Assembly (NCBI GenBank): GCA_902782955.1
Contig: CACZPD010000040.1
Span: 1-12,204, forward strand
Direction of reading: 5' to 3'
DNA: 12,204 bases
Source: an uncultured Erysipelotrichaceae bacterium
GTDB lineage: Bacteria > Bacillota_I > Bacilli_A > Erysipelotrichales > Erysipelotrichaceae
Part shown: piece after piece, positions 1 through 5,944 of the stretch
How positions within the stretch are numbered: position 1 is the first letter of the stretch
Layout of the letters: every line of letters begins with the position of its first letter
Notes under the pieces: generated by a model
Seen by the model: only the letters and a program-made list of their open reading frames with translations
Database searches by the model: none
Told to the model about the DNA's origin: nothing
Program-made: the position numbers and the translations under genes

Positions 1-506
1 ACTTCCATGGAGACATAATCGCAGCCATGATCCCGGAATGCCCGGAAAAATTCATACAGTTTATCAATATCGGGGGTCGTGTTGTTGGAATCACCCTCAT
101 AGCCGTCGCAGCTGACACCGTTTGTGCCGATATAGCCGCACCGTCCGGTGCCGATCAGCTGCTGGATGATCGTGCTGGTCGTCGTCTTGCCGTCCGTACC
201 GGTTACGGCAAACAGCTTCAGCTCTTTTTCCGGCGCGTCGTAAAAGCGTTCCGCAAGTGACGGAAGCTCCTCGTCGGTATTTTCGACATATACAACAGGA
301 ACGCTTTTTTCACCGATATTCTTTGATGCGACAATAGCTGCCGCTCCCCGGCGGATGGCGTCATCCGCATAGGCGTGCCGGTCAGCGCTGATGCCGGAAA
401 TACATACGAACAGGTCTCCGGGTTCCACTTCCAGGGAGGAAGTCCTGATATTTTTTACCGTGACATCACGGTCTGCTTCAGGGTACAGATCTCTCAGTTT
501 TTTCAT
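1..506 (-). CDS. murE: UDP-N-acetylmuramoyl-dipeptide ligase MurE, 5' part (3' end outside window)
   Basis: Mur ligase that adds the third amino acid (L-Lys or meso-DAP) to UDP-MurNAc-L-Ala-D-Glu in the cytoplasm, using ATP. Reading the minus strand from ATG at 506-504 gives 168 codons and a partial one, with no stop. The N-terminal uridine-binding domain covers about residues 1-95 (SLEVEPGDLFVCISG near 25-39). The Mur ligase P-loop VTGTDGKTTT is at 101-110, followed by NNTTPD at 141-146. The window ends in SMEV, the beginning of the MEVSSH motif typical of MurE. The start is supported by GAGGT (plus-strand acctc 512-516) about 5 bases upstream. The residue motif that separates Lys from DAP enzymes lies outside the window, so the substrate cannot be read. 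The gene is divergent from mraZ rather than between the PBP gene and mraY, where murE usually sits in dcw clusters. Family identity is firm; choice of MurE over other Mur ligases rests on the N-terminal domain and SMEV. Confidence 0.93.
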   Translation of the reverse strand, partial: MKKLRDLYPEADRDVTVKNIRTSSLEVEPGDLFVCISGISADRHAYADDAIRRGAAAIVASKNIGEKSVPVVYVENTDEELPSLAERFYDAPEKELKLFAVTGTDGKTTTSTIIQQLIGTGRCGYIGTNGVSCDGYEGDSNNTTPDIDKLYEFFRAFRDHGCDYVSME

Positions 507-526
507 ATGCTACCTCACAGATATAT

Positions 527-555
527 ACGATAAATGACTATTTTTCTCATGGCAA
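527..555 (-). promoter_or_regulatory. Candidate sigma-A type promoter of murE
   Basis: On the minus strand TTGCCA (plus 555-550) and TATCGT (plus 532-527) are separated by exactly 17 bases. They match the -35 and -10 consensus at 5 of 6 and 4 of 6 positions. A transcript would start near 520 and give a leader of about 14 bases carrying the GAGGT ribosome binding site. The call rests on hexamer similarity and position only. Confidence 0.45.
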
Positions 556-582
556 GCAGGAGATTTTTATCTCCATGCAGGA
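548..582. repeat. Small palindromic element with flanking direct repeats between murE and mraZ
   Basis: A perfect 6-bp inverted repeat GGAGAT-tttt-ATCTCC occupies 559-574. The hexamer GCAGGA occurs at 556-561 and again at 577-582, 21 bp apart (two helical turns). A second pair of arms, CATGG (548-552) and CCATG (573-577), partly overlaps the first. The element abuts and overlaps the putative murE -35 region, so it could be a regulator site. It lacks a T-run on either strand and lies between divergent promoters, so it is not a terminator. Function unknown. Confidence 0.35.
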
Positions 583-587
583 ATCAT

Positions 588-615
588 AAAAAAATATCCC
601 AAAAATCCCAAAAAT
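588..615 (+). repeat. A-tracts and 9-bp tandem repeat upstream of the mraZ promoter
   Basis: CCCAAAAAT is repeated twice head to tail (598-606 and 607-615), after a run of seven A at 588-594. The three A-tracts are spaced roughly one helical turn apart and end just before the candidate -35 at 619. Such phased A-tracts commonly bend DNA and can act as an UP element. That role is inferred from position. Confidence 0.4.
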
Positions 616-618
616 ATA

Positions 619-646
619 TTGCAAAGTAGTGATTAAGTGGTAAGAT
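619..646 (+). promoter_or_regulatory. Candidate promoter of the mraZ operon
   Basis: TTGCAA (619-624) and TAAGAT (641-646) with a 16-base spacer each match the sigma-A consensus at 4 of 6 positions. Transcription would start near 653, leaving a leader of roughly 28 bases before the mraZ ATG at 681. One GTGG box lies inside the spacer (637-640) and others lie just downstream, consistent with control by MraZ. Hexamer quality is moderate, so the exact position is tentative. Confidence 0.4.
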
Positions 647-681
647 TGTGGTAGAAAGTGGCGCGAAGTGGGGGATAGTGA
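629..681 (+). promoter_or_regulatory. Putative MraZ operator: ladder of GTGG boxes at about 10-bp spacing
   Basis: GTGG occurs at 637, 648, 658 and 668, with weaker GTGA copies at 629 and 678. The steps are 8, 11, 10, 10 and 10 bp, so the boxes fall on nearly the same face of the helix. MraZ proteins studied in E. coli and Mycoplasma bind arrays of TGGG- or AAAGTGK-type repeats with 10-bp periodicity upstream of mraZ, and this array lies where such an operator should be. The box at 668 overlaps the GGGGGA ribosome binding site, and that at 678 overlaps the start codon. MraZ binding could therefore block transcription start or early elongation. Pattern seen directly; function by family analogy. 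Confidence 0.68.
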
Positions 682-1118
682 TGGCTTTATTCATGGGTGA
701 ATACAGACATAATCTGGATTCCAAAAACAGAATTATTGTTCCTGCCAAAATTCGCGATGCACTTGGGGATAAGTTTTACCTGACCAAAGGGTATGACGGC
801 TGTATTTCGCTTTATACAGAGGAAAAGTTCGAGAAGATGGTTATGGATCTGCAGAAAAGTCCGTATACCATGGCAAGCGCCCGTACATATATGCGTGAGC
901 TGATGTCCAAGAGTTCTGAATGTGAAGTGGATAGCCAGGGAAGAATCCAGCTGCCTCAGGTCCTGGTAAAAGATGCCGCACTGCAGAAAGCATGTGTCAT
1001 TATCGGTGTCGTGGATCATGTAGAGATCTGGGCAAGCGACAGATGGGATGTTTATCATGAACAGTCTGCCGCAGCATTCGAGGCCACAGCGGAATCGCTG
1101 ACGGAATTCGTACGGTAA
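681..1118 (+). CDS. mraZ: Transcriptional regulator MraZ
   Basis: MraZ is the DNA-binding regulator encoded first in dcw clusters and usually controls its own operon. The 145-residue product has the two tandem SpoVT/AbrB-like halves of the family: GEYRHNLDSKNRIIVPAK near the N terminus and a second DSQGRIQLP copy in the middle. Both carry the D-x-K/Q-x-R core. The ATG at 681 is chosen because GGGGGA (670-674) lies 6 bases upstream and the length matches the usual 140-150 residues. An in-frame GTG at 648 would add 11 residues, encoded within the operator, that do not resemble MraZ. ATG at 693 (MGEYRHN) is possible but has no ribosome binding site. The TAA overlaps the rsmH ATG by one base (TAATG), which suggests translational coupling. 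GTGG boxes upstream suggest autoregulation. Confidence 0.95.
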   Translation: MALFMGEYRHNLDSKNRIIVPAKIRDALGDKFYLTKGYDGCISLYTEEKFEKMVMDLQKSPYTMASARTYMRELMSKSSECEVDSQGRIQLPQVLVKDAALQKACVIIGVVDHVEIWASDRWDVYHEQSAAAFEATAESLTEFVR

Positions 1119-2053
1119 TGGAACACAGAAGCGTACTGCTTGCGGAAACCATAGATTACCTGAATGTCGATCCGGCGGGAATCTATGTGGACGCCACTCT
1201 CGGAAGAGGCGGACATGCGAGGGAACTGATCTCCAGACTGGAGAGCGGACATCTCTACGCGTTTGATAAAGACGCACAGGCAATTGCGGAAACAGCGGAC
1301 CGGTTATCCGATGTTTCTTCCTATATTACGATGATCAGGAGTGATTTCCGTAATATGGCAGCAGCCCTGGCGGAAAAGGGGATCGATAAAGTCGACGGAA
1401 TCATGATGGATCTTGGTGTGAGCTCTCCCCAGTTCGATGATCCAGACAGGGGATTCAGCTACCGTTATGATACGCGGCTTGACATGCGGATGGATCAGTC
1501 ACAGCAGCTTGACGCCTACACGGTCGTCAACACATATCCGGTTAAGGAACTCACAAGGATCCTGCGGGATTATGGGGAAGAAAGATACGCGCCGCTGATC
1601 GCGAAAAGAATCGAAGCGGAGCGCAGGACCCATCATATCGAAACGACAGGACAGCTTGTAGAGGTGATAAGAAGCGCTCTGCCTGATAAAGTACTGCGGC
1701 AGAAAGGTCATCCTGCCAAGCAGACATTCCAGGCTCTCCGGATCGAAGTGAATCAGGAATTCGATTCACTCAGGGAAGGGCTTGAACAGGCATTGTCATT
1801 ACTGAAGGTGCATGGGCGCCTTGCCGTCATCACATTTCATTCCCTTGAGGACAGAATCGTGAAGACAACGTTTAAAAGTTATTCCACTGCTCCGTTTGTT
1901 GAGCCTAAGTTGCCGCTGAAAGCTGAACAAATGGAGCAGGCCTCCTTCCAACTGGTTACGAAAAAACCGGTGACGGCAGGCGAGGAAGAGCTGAATGAAA
2001 ACCATCGTGCACACAGCGCGAAACTGAGAGTGATAGAAAGAATAAGGGGCTGA
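1118..2053 (+). CDS. rsmH: 16S rRNA (cytosine-1402-N4)-methyltransferase RsmH (MraW)
   Basis: SAM-dependent methyltransferase that modifies C1402 in the decoding centre of 16S rRNA. The 311-residue length is normal for the family. The N terminus MEHRSVLLAE is typical. The SAM-binding loop DATLGRGGHA is at 25-34, the acidic AFDKDA at 48-53, and DLGVSSPQFDDPDRGFSY begins at 98. The motif KQTFQALRIEVNQEF and the later FHSLEDRIVK are further RsmH signatures. The start overlaps the mraZ stop by one base. It is the second gene of the dcw-type operon, its usual place. No unusual features were seen. Confidence 0.97.
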   Translation: MEHRSVLLAETIDYLNVDPAGIYVDATLGRGGHARELISRLESGHLYAFDKDAQAIAETADRLSDVSSYITMIRSDFRNMAAALAEKGIDKVDGIMMDLGVSSPQFDDPDRGFSYRYDTRLDMRMDQSQQLDAYTVVNTYPVKELTRILRDYGEERYAPLIAKRIEAERRTHHIETTGQLVEVIRSALPDKVLRQKGHPAKQTFQALRIEVNQEFDSLREGLEQALSLLKVHGRLAVITFHSLEDRIVKTTFKSYSTAPFVEPKLPLKAEQMEQASFQLVTKKPVTAGEEELNENHRAHSAKLRVIERIRG

Positions 2054-2060
2054 AAGAATC

Positions 2061-2390
2061 ATGGCAAAGATCGTCAGAAAAAAGAAAAAGGTAAAAAGAA
2101 CTGTTAATTTACTGGGTGTTGCGGTAACGATGTTTTTTATTTCTTCGTTTCTGTTTCTGACAAGTTCATTATTCCTGCGCTCCTACAACAACTCCCTGAC
2201 TGCACAGGTCCAGGAACTGCAGACAAAAACAGCAGGACTGGAAACGCAGAACGAAGCCCTCAAGGTTGAGATCCAGACACTCAGCACAAGGGAACGTGTG
2301 GATGAGATGGCTGCCAACAGCGGTTTATCCAATCAGCAGGAGAATATCATAACGATCTCAAATGATACGGAAGGTGAAGCTGAGGAGTAA
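2061..2390 (+). CDS. ftsL: Cell division protein FtsL
   Basis: Small bitopic divisome protein that forms a complex with FtsB/DivIC and the septal PBP. The 109 residues show a strongly basic cytoplasmic N terminus (KKKK and nearby residues, 7-13), one membrane helix at about 15-39, and a heptad-like extracytoplasmic stretch at about 45-77 (LTAQVQELQTKTAGLETQ and following). It continues into RVDEMAANSGLS, which resembles the R-E-x-I-A-x-x-x-G-L end of FtsL. Sequence conservation in this family is low, so the call depends on size, topology and position between rsmH and the PBP gene. It starts 8 bases after the rsmH stop, with AAGGGG at the end of rsmH as ribosome binding site. The acidic tail (DTEGEAEE) is variable in the family. 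Confidence 0.88.
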   Translation: MAKIVRKKKKVKRTVNLLGVAVTMFFISSFLFLTSSLFLRSYNNSLTAQVQELQTKTAGLETQNEALKVEIQTLSTRERVDEMAANSGLSNQQENIITISNDTEGEAEE

Positions 2391-2393
2391 AGA

Positions 2394-4571
2394 ATGAGTT
2401 CGAAGAACCGAAATCACTCATTACGCGTAATATACATAACGACACTGGTAGTGATGATGATACTGACGGCCAGTGTCTTTTTCGTTACGATCGGGAAGAT
2501 GCATGTCCTTTCCTGGACAGACCTGAGCGCGTATGCCGACAATGCCAATGCCGTTACGGAAAAGATCACCGCGCTGCGGGGCAATATATACGATCATGAC
2601 GGTCAGGTCATCGCGCAGGACAACAGGACGTACAATATCGTCTGTATCCTTGATGAGAACAGACCGCATAACTACGGCCAGGTCGTCTATGTGCAGGACA
2701 AGGCGAAAACAGCCCGTATCCTATCCGATATCCTGAAGATCGATTACAACAAGGTACTGGATTATCTCAAACAGGATATCTATCAGACCGAGCTCGGAAA
2801 CGGGGGAAGGAACCTTTCCAAATCAGTACGTGATGAGATCGAAAGCTATGACCTGCCGGGCATTGAATTTACGGATTCTGTGCAGCGTGTCTATCCGCTC
2901 GGTGTTTTCGCGTCCAATCTGATCGGATATGCGCAGAGCAGCGATACCGGACAGATGGAAGGAAAGATGGGGCTTGAGCTGTATCTGAATTCCTGGCTGA
3001 AAGGCAAGGACGGGGAAAGGACATACCAGGTCGACAAAAACGGTTATATTCTGCCGGGCATGAAGGAAGAGATTACCAGTGCCAGAAACGGCAACAACGT
3101 TTACCTGACTCTGGACCAGAATATCCAGGCGGCGCTCGAATCCTCTTTTGCGATTACCCGCGACAGGTTCCATCCGGACCGTACATGGGGCGCTGTAATG
3201 GAGATCAACACCGGCAGGATCCTGGCATGGGGACAGTCGCCTTCCTTTGATCCGAACAAACTTGAGATCAAGGATTATAACAACTTCGGCGCGGAACTCC
3301 CGTATGAACCCGGTTCCACATTCAAGACGTTTACGTGGGCAGCCGCGATCAATGAAGGCGTCTATGAAGATAAGGAAATCTATTCCGGAAGTGAATTCTG
3401 CTATACCGTTGATGATGAAGGCAAGCCAAAGCGGACGACAAGGGAAAACGCTTTCGGCTGCATCGCCAACGCGAGAAGACATGACTGGGGCATGACGACA
3501 TATGATCACGGTCTGATCTATTCCGCCAACACGATCGCCATGTCAGTCCTGACGGAAATGATCGATCCGGATATCCACGTTGATTATCTGAAACGCTTCG
3601 GATTCTGGCAGCCTGTGGATACAGACGGTCTGCCGGAAGAAAAGGGGACGCTGACACACAGATATCCTTCCGAACAGCTGGCGCTTTCCTACGGCCAGGG
3701 TTCCAGTGTGACCATGCTGCAGCTGCTGCAGGCCTACAGCGCGGTATTCTCCGACGGAAAAATGAAAAAGCCGTATTTTGTGGAATCGATACGTGACAGT
3801 TACGATCCTTCCAAAGTATACTATCAGGCAGAAACGAAGATCGTCGGTGAACCGATCACGGACAAAACCGCAAAGCAGCTGCAGAAGATCCTGTACCATG
3901 TAGTCAATGATGATGACGGAACAGCCAAATGGTACCAGATCCCTGAATGCAAGCTGATCGGCAAGACCGGAACGACTGAAGTCGCGGAAAACGGTGCCTA
4001 CCGGAATAAGACGATCACGTCTCTGATGGCCGCATTGCCTGCAGATAATCCGCAGATTATGGTATACTACTGTTTCGAGGCCAATTATGACCCCGGAGCG
4101 CATGTTGATTCCGAAGCGGTCGTAAGTCTCCTCCGGAAAGTCGCAATGACTTACGGATTCAACGAAGAAGAAAAAACGGAACCGGCTTCCGGTGACGGTG
4201 AAGACCAGATGAAGGAGATCGTTACCGTCAATATGCCGAATGTACTGAACCATTCCGTTAAATATGCCGAGAAAAAACTCAACAGCATCGATACGGAAGT
4301 ATATGTACTCGGCAAGGGATCTACGGTCATTGACCAGTTCCCGGCCGCAGGGGATCCCGTATCGACTGATCAGAAAACATTTATTCTGACAGATACATCA
4401 AGTTTTGAGATGCCGGATATGACCGGCTGGACGAGAAAGGATGTGACCGGCCTCTGGGCCGTTACGGGATTCGGATTCCAGCTGGAAGGCACAGGCACGG
4501 TCGCAAAGCAGAGCATACCGCCCGGAACTTCTGTGACAAAGGGAACCGAGATCCGCATCACATTCGAATAA
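2394..4571 (+). CDS. Class B penicillin-binding protein (PBP2B/FtsI type) with two PASTA domains
   Basis: Septal peptidoglycan transpeptidase anchored in the membrane. The 725 residues comprise a short cytoplasmic start, a membrane helix at about 11-33, and the dimerisation domain signature ALRGNIYDHDG near 60-70. The transpeptidase domain has all three active-site motifs: S308-T-F-K311 with nucleophile Ser308, S377-A-N379, and K524-T-G-T-T528. Two C-terminal PASTA repeats follow at about 612-668 (VNMPNVLNHSVKYAEKKL) and 669-725 (FEMPDMTGWTRKDVTGLW). The dcw position and PASTA tail match B. subtilis PBP 2B or SpoVD. With no second PBP gene beside it, the vegetative division PBP is more likely. 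It starts 3 bases after ftsL with GAGGAG at the end of ftsL. The gene that usually follows, murE, is absent here and lies upstream in reverse. Confidence 0.95.
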   Translation: MSSKNRNHSLRVIYITTLVVMMILTASVFFVTIGKMHVLSWTDLSAYADNANAVTEKITALRGNIYDHDGQVIAQDNRTYNIVCILDENRPHNYGQVVYVQDKAKTARILSDILKIDYNKVLDYLKQDIYQTELGNGGRNLSKSVRDEIESYDLPGIEFTDSVQRVYPLGVFASNLIGYAQSSDTGQMEGKMGLELYLNSWLKGKDGERTYQVDKNGYILPGMKEEITSARNGNNVYLTLDQNIQAALESSFAITRDRFHPDRTWGAVMEINTGRILAWGQSPSFDPNKLEIKDYNNFGAELPYEPGSTFKTFTWAAAINEGVYEDKEIYSGSEFCYTVDDEGKPKRTTRENAFGCIANARRHDWGMTTYDHGLIYSANTIAMSVLTEMIDPDIHVDYLKRFGFWQPVDTDGLPEEKGTLTHRYPSEQLALSYGQGSSVTMLQLLQAYSAVFSDGKMKKPYFVESIRDSYDPSKVYYQAETKIVGEPITDKTAKQLQKILYHVVNDDDGTAKWYQIPECKLIGKTGTTEVAENGAYRNKTITSLMAALPADNPQIMVYYCFEANYDPGAHVDSEAVVSLLRKVAMTYGFNEEEKTEPASGDGEDQMKEIVTVNMPNVLNHSVKYAEKKLNSIDTEVYVLGKGSTVIDQFPAAGDPVSTDQKTFILTDTSSFEMPDMTGWTRKDVTGLWAVTGFGFQLEGTGTVAKQSIPPGTSVTKGTEIRITFE

Positions 4572-4587
4572 GAGGAAGGTAACTATT

Positions 4588-5550
4588 ATGGTAATCAGAT
4601 ATATATTGGGATTCCTGATCAGTCTGGCTGTCGTGCTGATCTATATGCCGTCGCTGATCTCCTATCTGAAGAGACAGAGTCTGCGTCAGAGCATCAGTGA
4701 ATACAGCCTGCCGGAAGATCAGAAAAAAGCCGGTACGCCGATCATGGGCGGCATCATGTTCATCGTGGTCCCGGTCATTGTAACGCTGCTGATGGATCCG
4801 TCGCAGTTTATGAATCTGGATACCATGACGGTCCTGCTCGCGTTTATCGGATACGGTCTGATCGGGTTTACAGATGATTACCTGATCGCCATCCGGAAAA
4901 ACAATGACGGACTTCTTCCGAAATATAAATTCGCCCTGCAGGTGGTTCTGGCTGTGCTGTTCTTCTTCCTTTACAGAAGCAGGGCAGATCTCACCGTGCA
5001 TATCCCGTTTACATCCGCGGATATTCCGCTGGGATGGGGTTATTTCATCCTTGTGCTGTTCATGTTTGCCGGTTCGAGCAACGCTGTCAATCTGACAGAC
5101 GGTATGGATGGGCTGGCAGCAGGCTGTACTCTGGTTTCACTCATCCCGTTCCTCATTTTCTCCCTTGTAAAAGGGAAAACTGGCATTGCGCTGTTCGTGA
5201 TGACTCTGGTCGGCGCGCTCCTTGGCTATCTGTACTACAACAAAAAACCGGCGAGGATCTTTATGGGAGATACCGGATCACTGGCACTGGGCGGTGTCCT
5301 GGCAGCTATGGCAATGATCCTGAAAACGGAAATTGCGCTGATTTTCGTAGGCGGCATATTCGTTCTGGAGACACTCTGTGTGATCATTCAGATCGGTTCC
5401 GTCAAGATCCGTCATAAAAAGGTTTTCATCTATACGCCGATCCATTATGCTTTCCGGATCAAGGGAATGCCTGAAACAAGCGTGGTCAGAATGTTCTGGC
5501 TGGCGGAAGCAGTACTCGCTGTCATCGGCCTCTGGCTTGGACTGCATTGA
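4588..5550 (+). CDS. mraY: Phospho-N-acetylmuramoyl-pentapeptide transferase MraY
   Basis: Integral membrane enzyme that transfers phospho-MurNAc-pentapeptide from UDP to undecaprenyl phosphate, making lipid I. The 320 residues are nearly all hydrophobic, consistent with the 10 membrane helices of the family. Visible motifs: GTPIMGGIMF near 50, FTDDYL with D96-D97, NLTDGMDGLA with D171 and D174, and FMGDTGSLALGG with D228. The last catalytic loop is odd. Typical MraY proteins have P-I/L-H-H-H-F, but here the codons give P-I-H286-Y287-A288-F. The surrounding KG...W context is retained, so this is a real substitution rather than a frameshift. The gene has AGGAAGG 16 bases after the PBP stop and ends the operon. 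A related family (TagO/WecA) is less likely given the position and the GTPIMGG and NLTDGMDG motifs. Confidence 0.94.
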   Translation: MVIRYILGFLISLAVVLIYMPSLISYLKRQSLRQSISEYSLPEDQKKAGTPIMGGIMFIVVPVIVTLLMDPSQFMNLDTMTVLLAFIGYGLIGFTDDYLIAIRKNNDGLLPKYKFALQVVLAVLFFFLYRSRADLTVHIPFTSADIPLGWGYFILVLFMFAGSSNAVNLTDGMDGLAAGCTLVSLIPFLIFSLVKGKTGIALFVMTLVGALLGYLYYNKKPARIFMGDTGSLALGGVLAAMAMILKTEIALIFVGGIFVLETLCVIIQIGSVKIRHKKVFIYTPIHYAFRIKGMPETSVVRMFWLAEAVLAVIGLWLGLH

Positions 5551-5557
5551 TCATCAG

Positions 5558-5587
5558 AGCGGCTTATGCCGCTTTTTTTCTTTTTTT
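5558..5587 (+). terminator. Intrinsic terminator after mraY
   Basis: AGCGGC-ttat-GCCGCT forms a 6-bp GC-rich stem with a 4-base loop, followed by seven T, one C and seven more T. It begins 8 bases after the mraY stop and closes the mraZ-mraY operon. Confidence 0.92.
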
Positions 5588-5621
5588 ATCTCGTTTCCTT
5601 ATGGTCTTTAGATATATTTTT

Positions 5622-5630
5622 TGATATAAT
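5622..5630 (+). promoter_or_regulatory. Extended -10 promoter for the comN-like/secDF unit
   Basis: TGATATAAT contains a perfect TATAAT hexamer (5625-5630) preceded by the TGn extension, so a good -35 is not required and none is obvious. It lies between the mraY terminator and the AGGAGGAGG ribosome binding site (5643-5651), giving a leader of about 17 bases. Confidence 0.72.
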
Positions 5631-5653
5631 TCTAAAATTGTCAGGAGGAGGTT

Positions 5654-5941
5654 ATGAACAATAAAGTTTACGATATTGAAAATAAGCTCGTCCAGATGAC
5701 AATGGTAGTAAAATTACAGCAGCTCAGACGCGAGTCCATATCGATTGATTACCATATGCTTGAAGATTATGTGTCGGAATGCCTGTGGAAAATGAAGGCA
5801 CCGCGTTCGATCAGCACCGCTGCCGATCAGATCCTTTCCATTAAAGGGGAAGATATCGTGCGCTATCTGGCAAAGCGTGCGGTAAAAGACAGCGGAAAGC
5901 TCGGTCTTGATGATTTCGCTGATGTAATAGGGGGAAACTAA
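5654..5941 (+). CDS. Small protein resembling the ComN-type post-transcriptional regulator
   Basis: A 95-residue soluble, mostly helical protein with no signal peptide or membrane segment. Its central part has the pattern L-x-D-Y-V-x-x-x-L-W-K-M-K-x-P-R-S-I near 36-53, then ADQILSIKGEDIVRYLAKRAV at about 57-77. This resembles the small ComN (YrzD) family of Bacilli, where a W-K pair and a D-I-x-x-Y-L segment recur. In B. subtilis, comN lies just upstream of secDF and affects competence gene expression after transcription, so position supports the match. It has a very strong AGGAGGAGG ribosome binding site and is separated from secDF by 3 bases, so the two are probably co-expressed. The family assignment is from memory of pattern and synteny, not a search. 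A lineage-specific SecDF partner is an alternative. Confidence 0.6.
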   Translation: MNNKVYDIENKLVQMTMVVKLQQLRRESISIDYHMLEDYVSECLWKMKAPRSISTAADQILSIKGEDIVRYLAKRAVKDSGKLGLDDFADVIGGN

Positions 5942-5944
5942 GGT

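Noticed and set aside
648..680. GTG at 648 as the mraZ start, giving an 11-residue extension
   Set aside because: It lies inside the GTGG operator ladder, has no ribosome binding site and adds residues unlike any MraZ. ATG at 681 has GGGGGA at proper spacing.
687..1283. 198-codon open frame on the minus strand over mraZ and rsmH
   Set aside because: It spans two well-supported genes and shows no protein family features.
3543..4253. 236-codon open frame on the minus strand within the PBP gene
   Set aside because: Antisense shadow of the transpeptidase domain; no domain or ribosome binding site seen.
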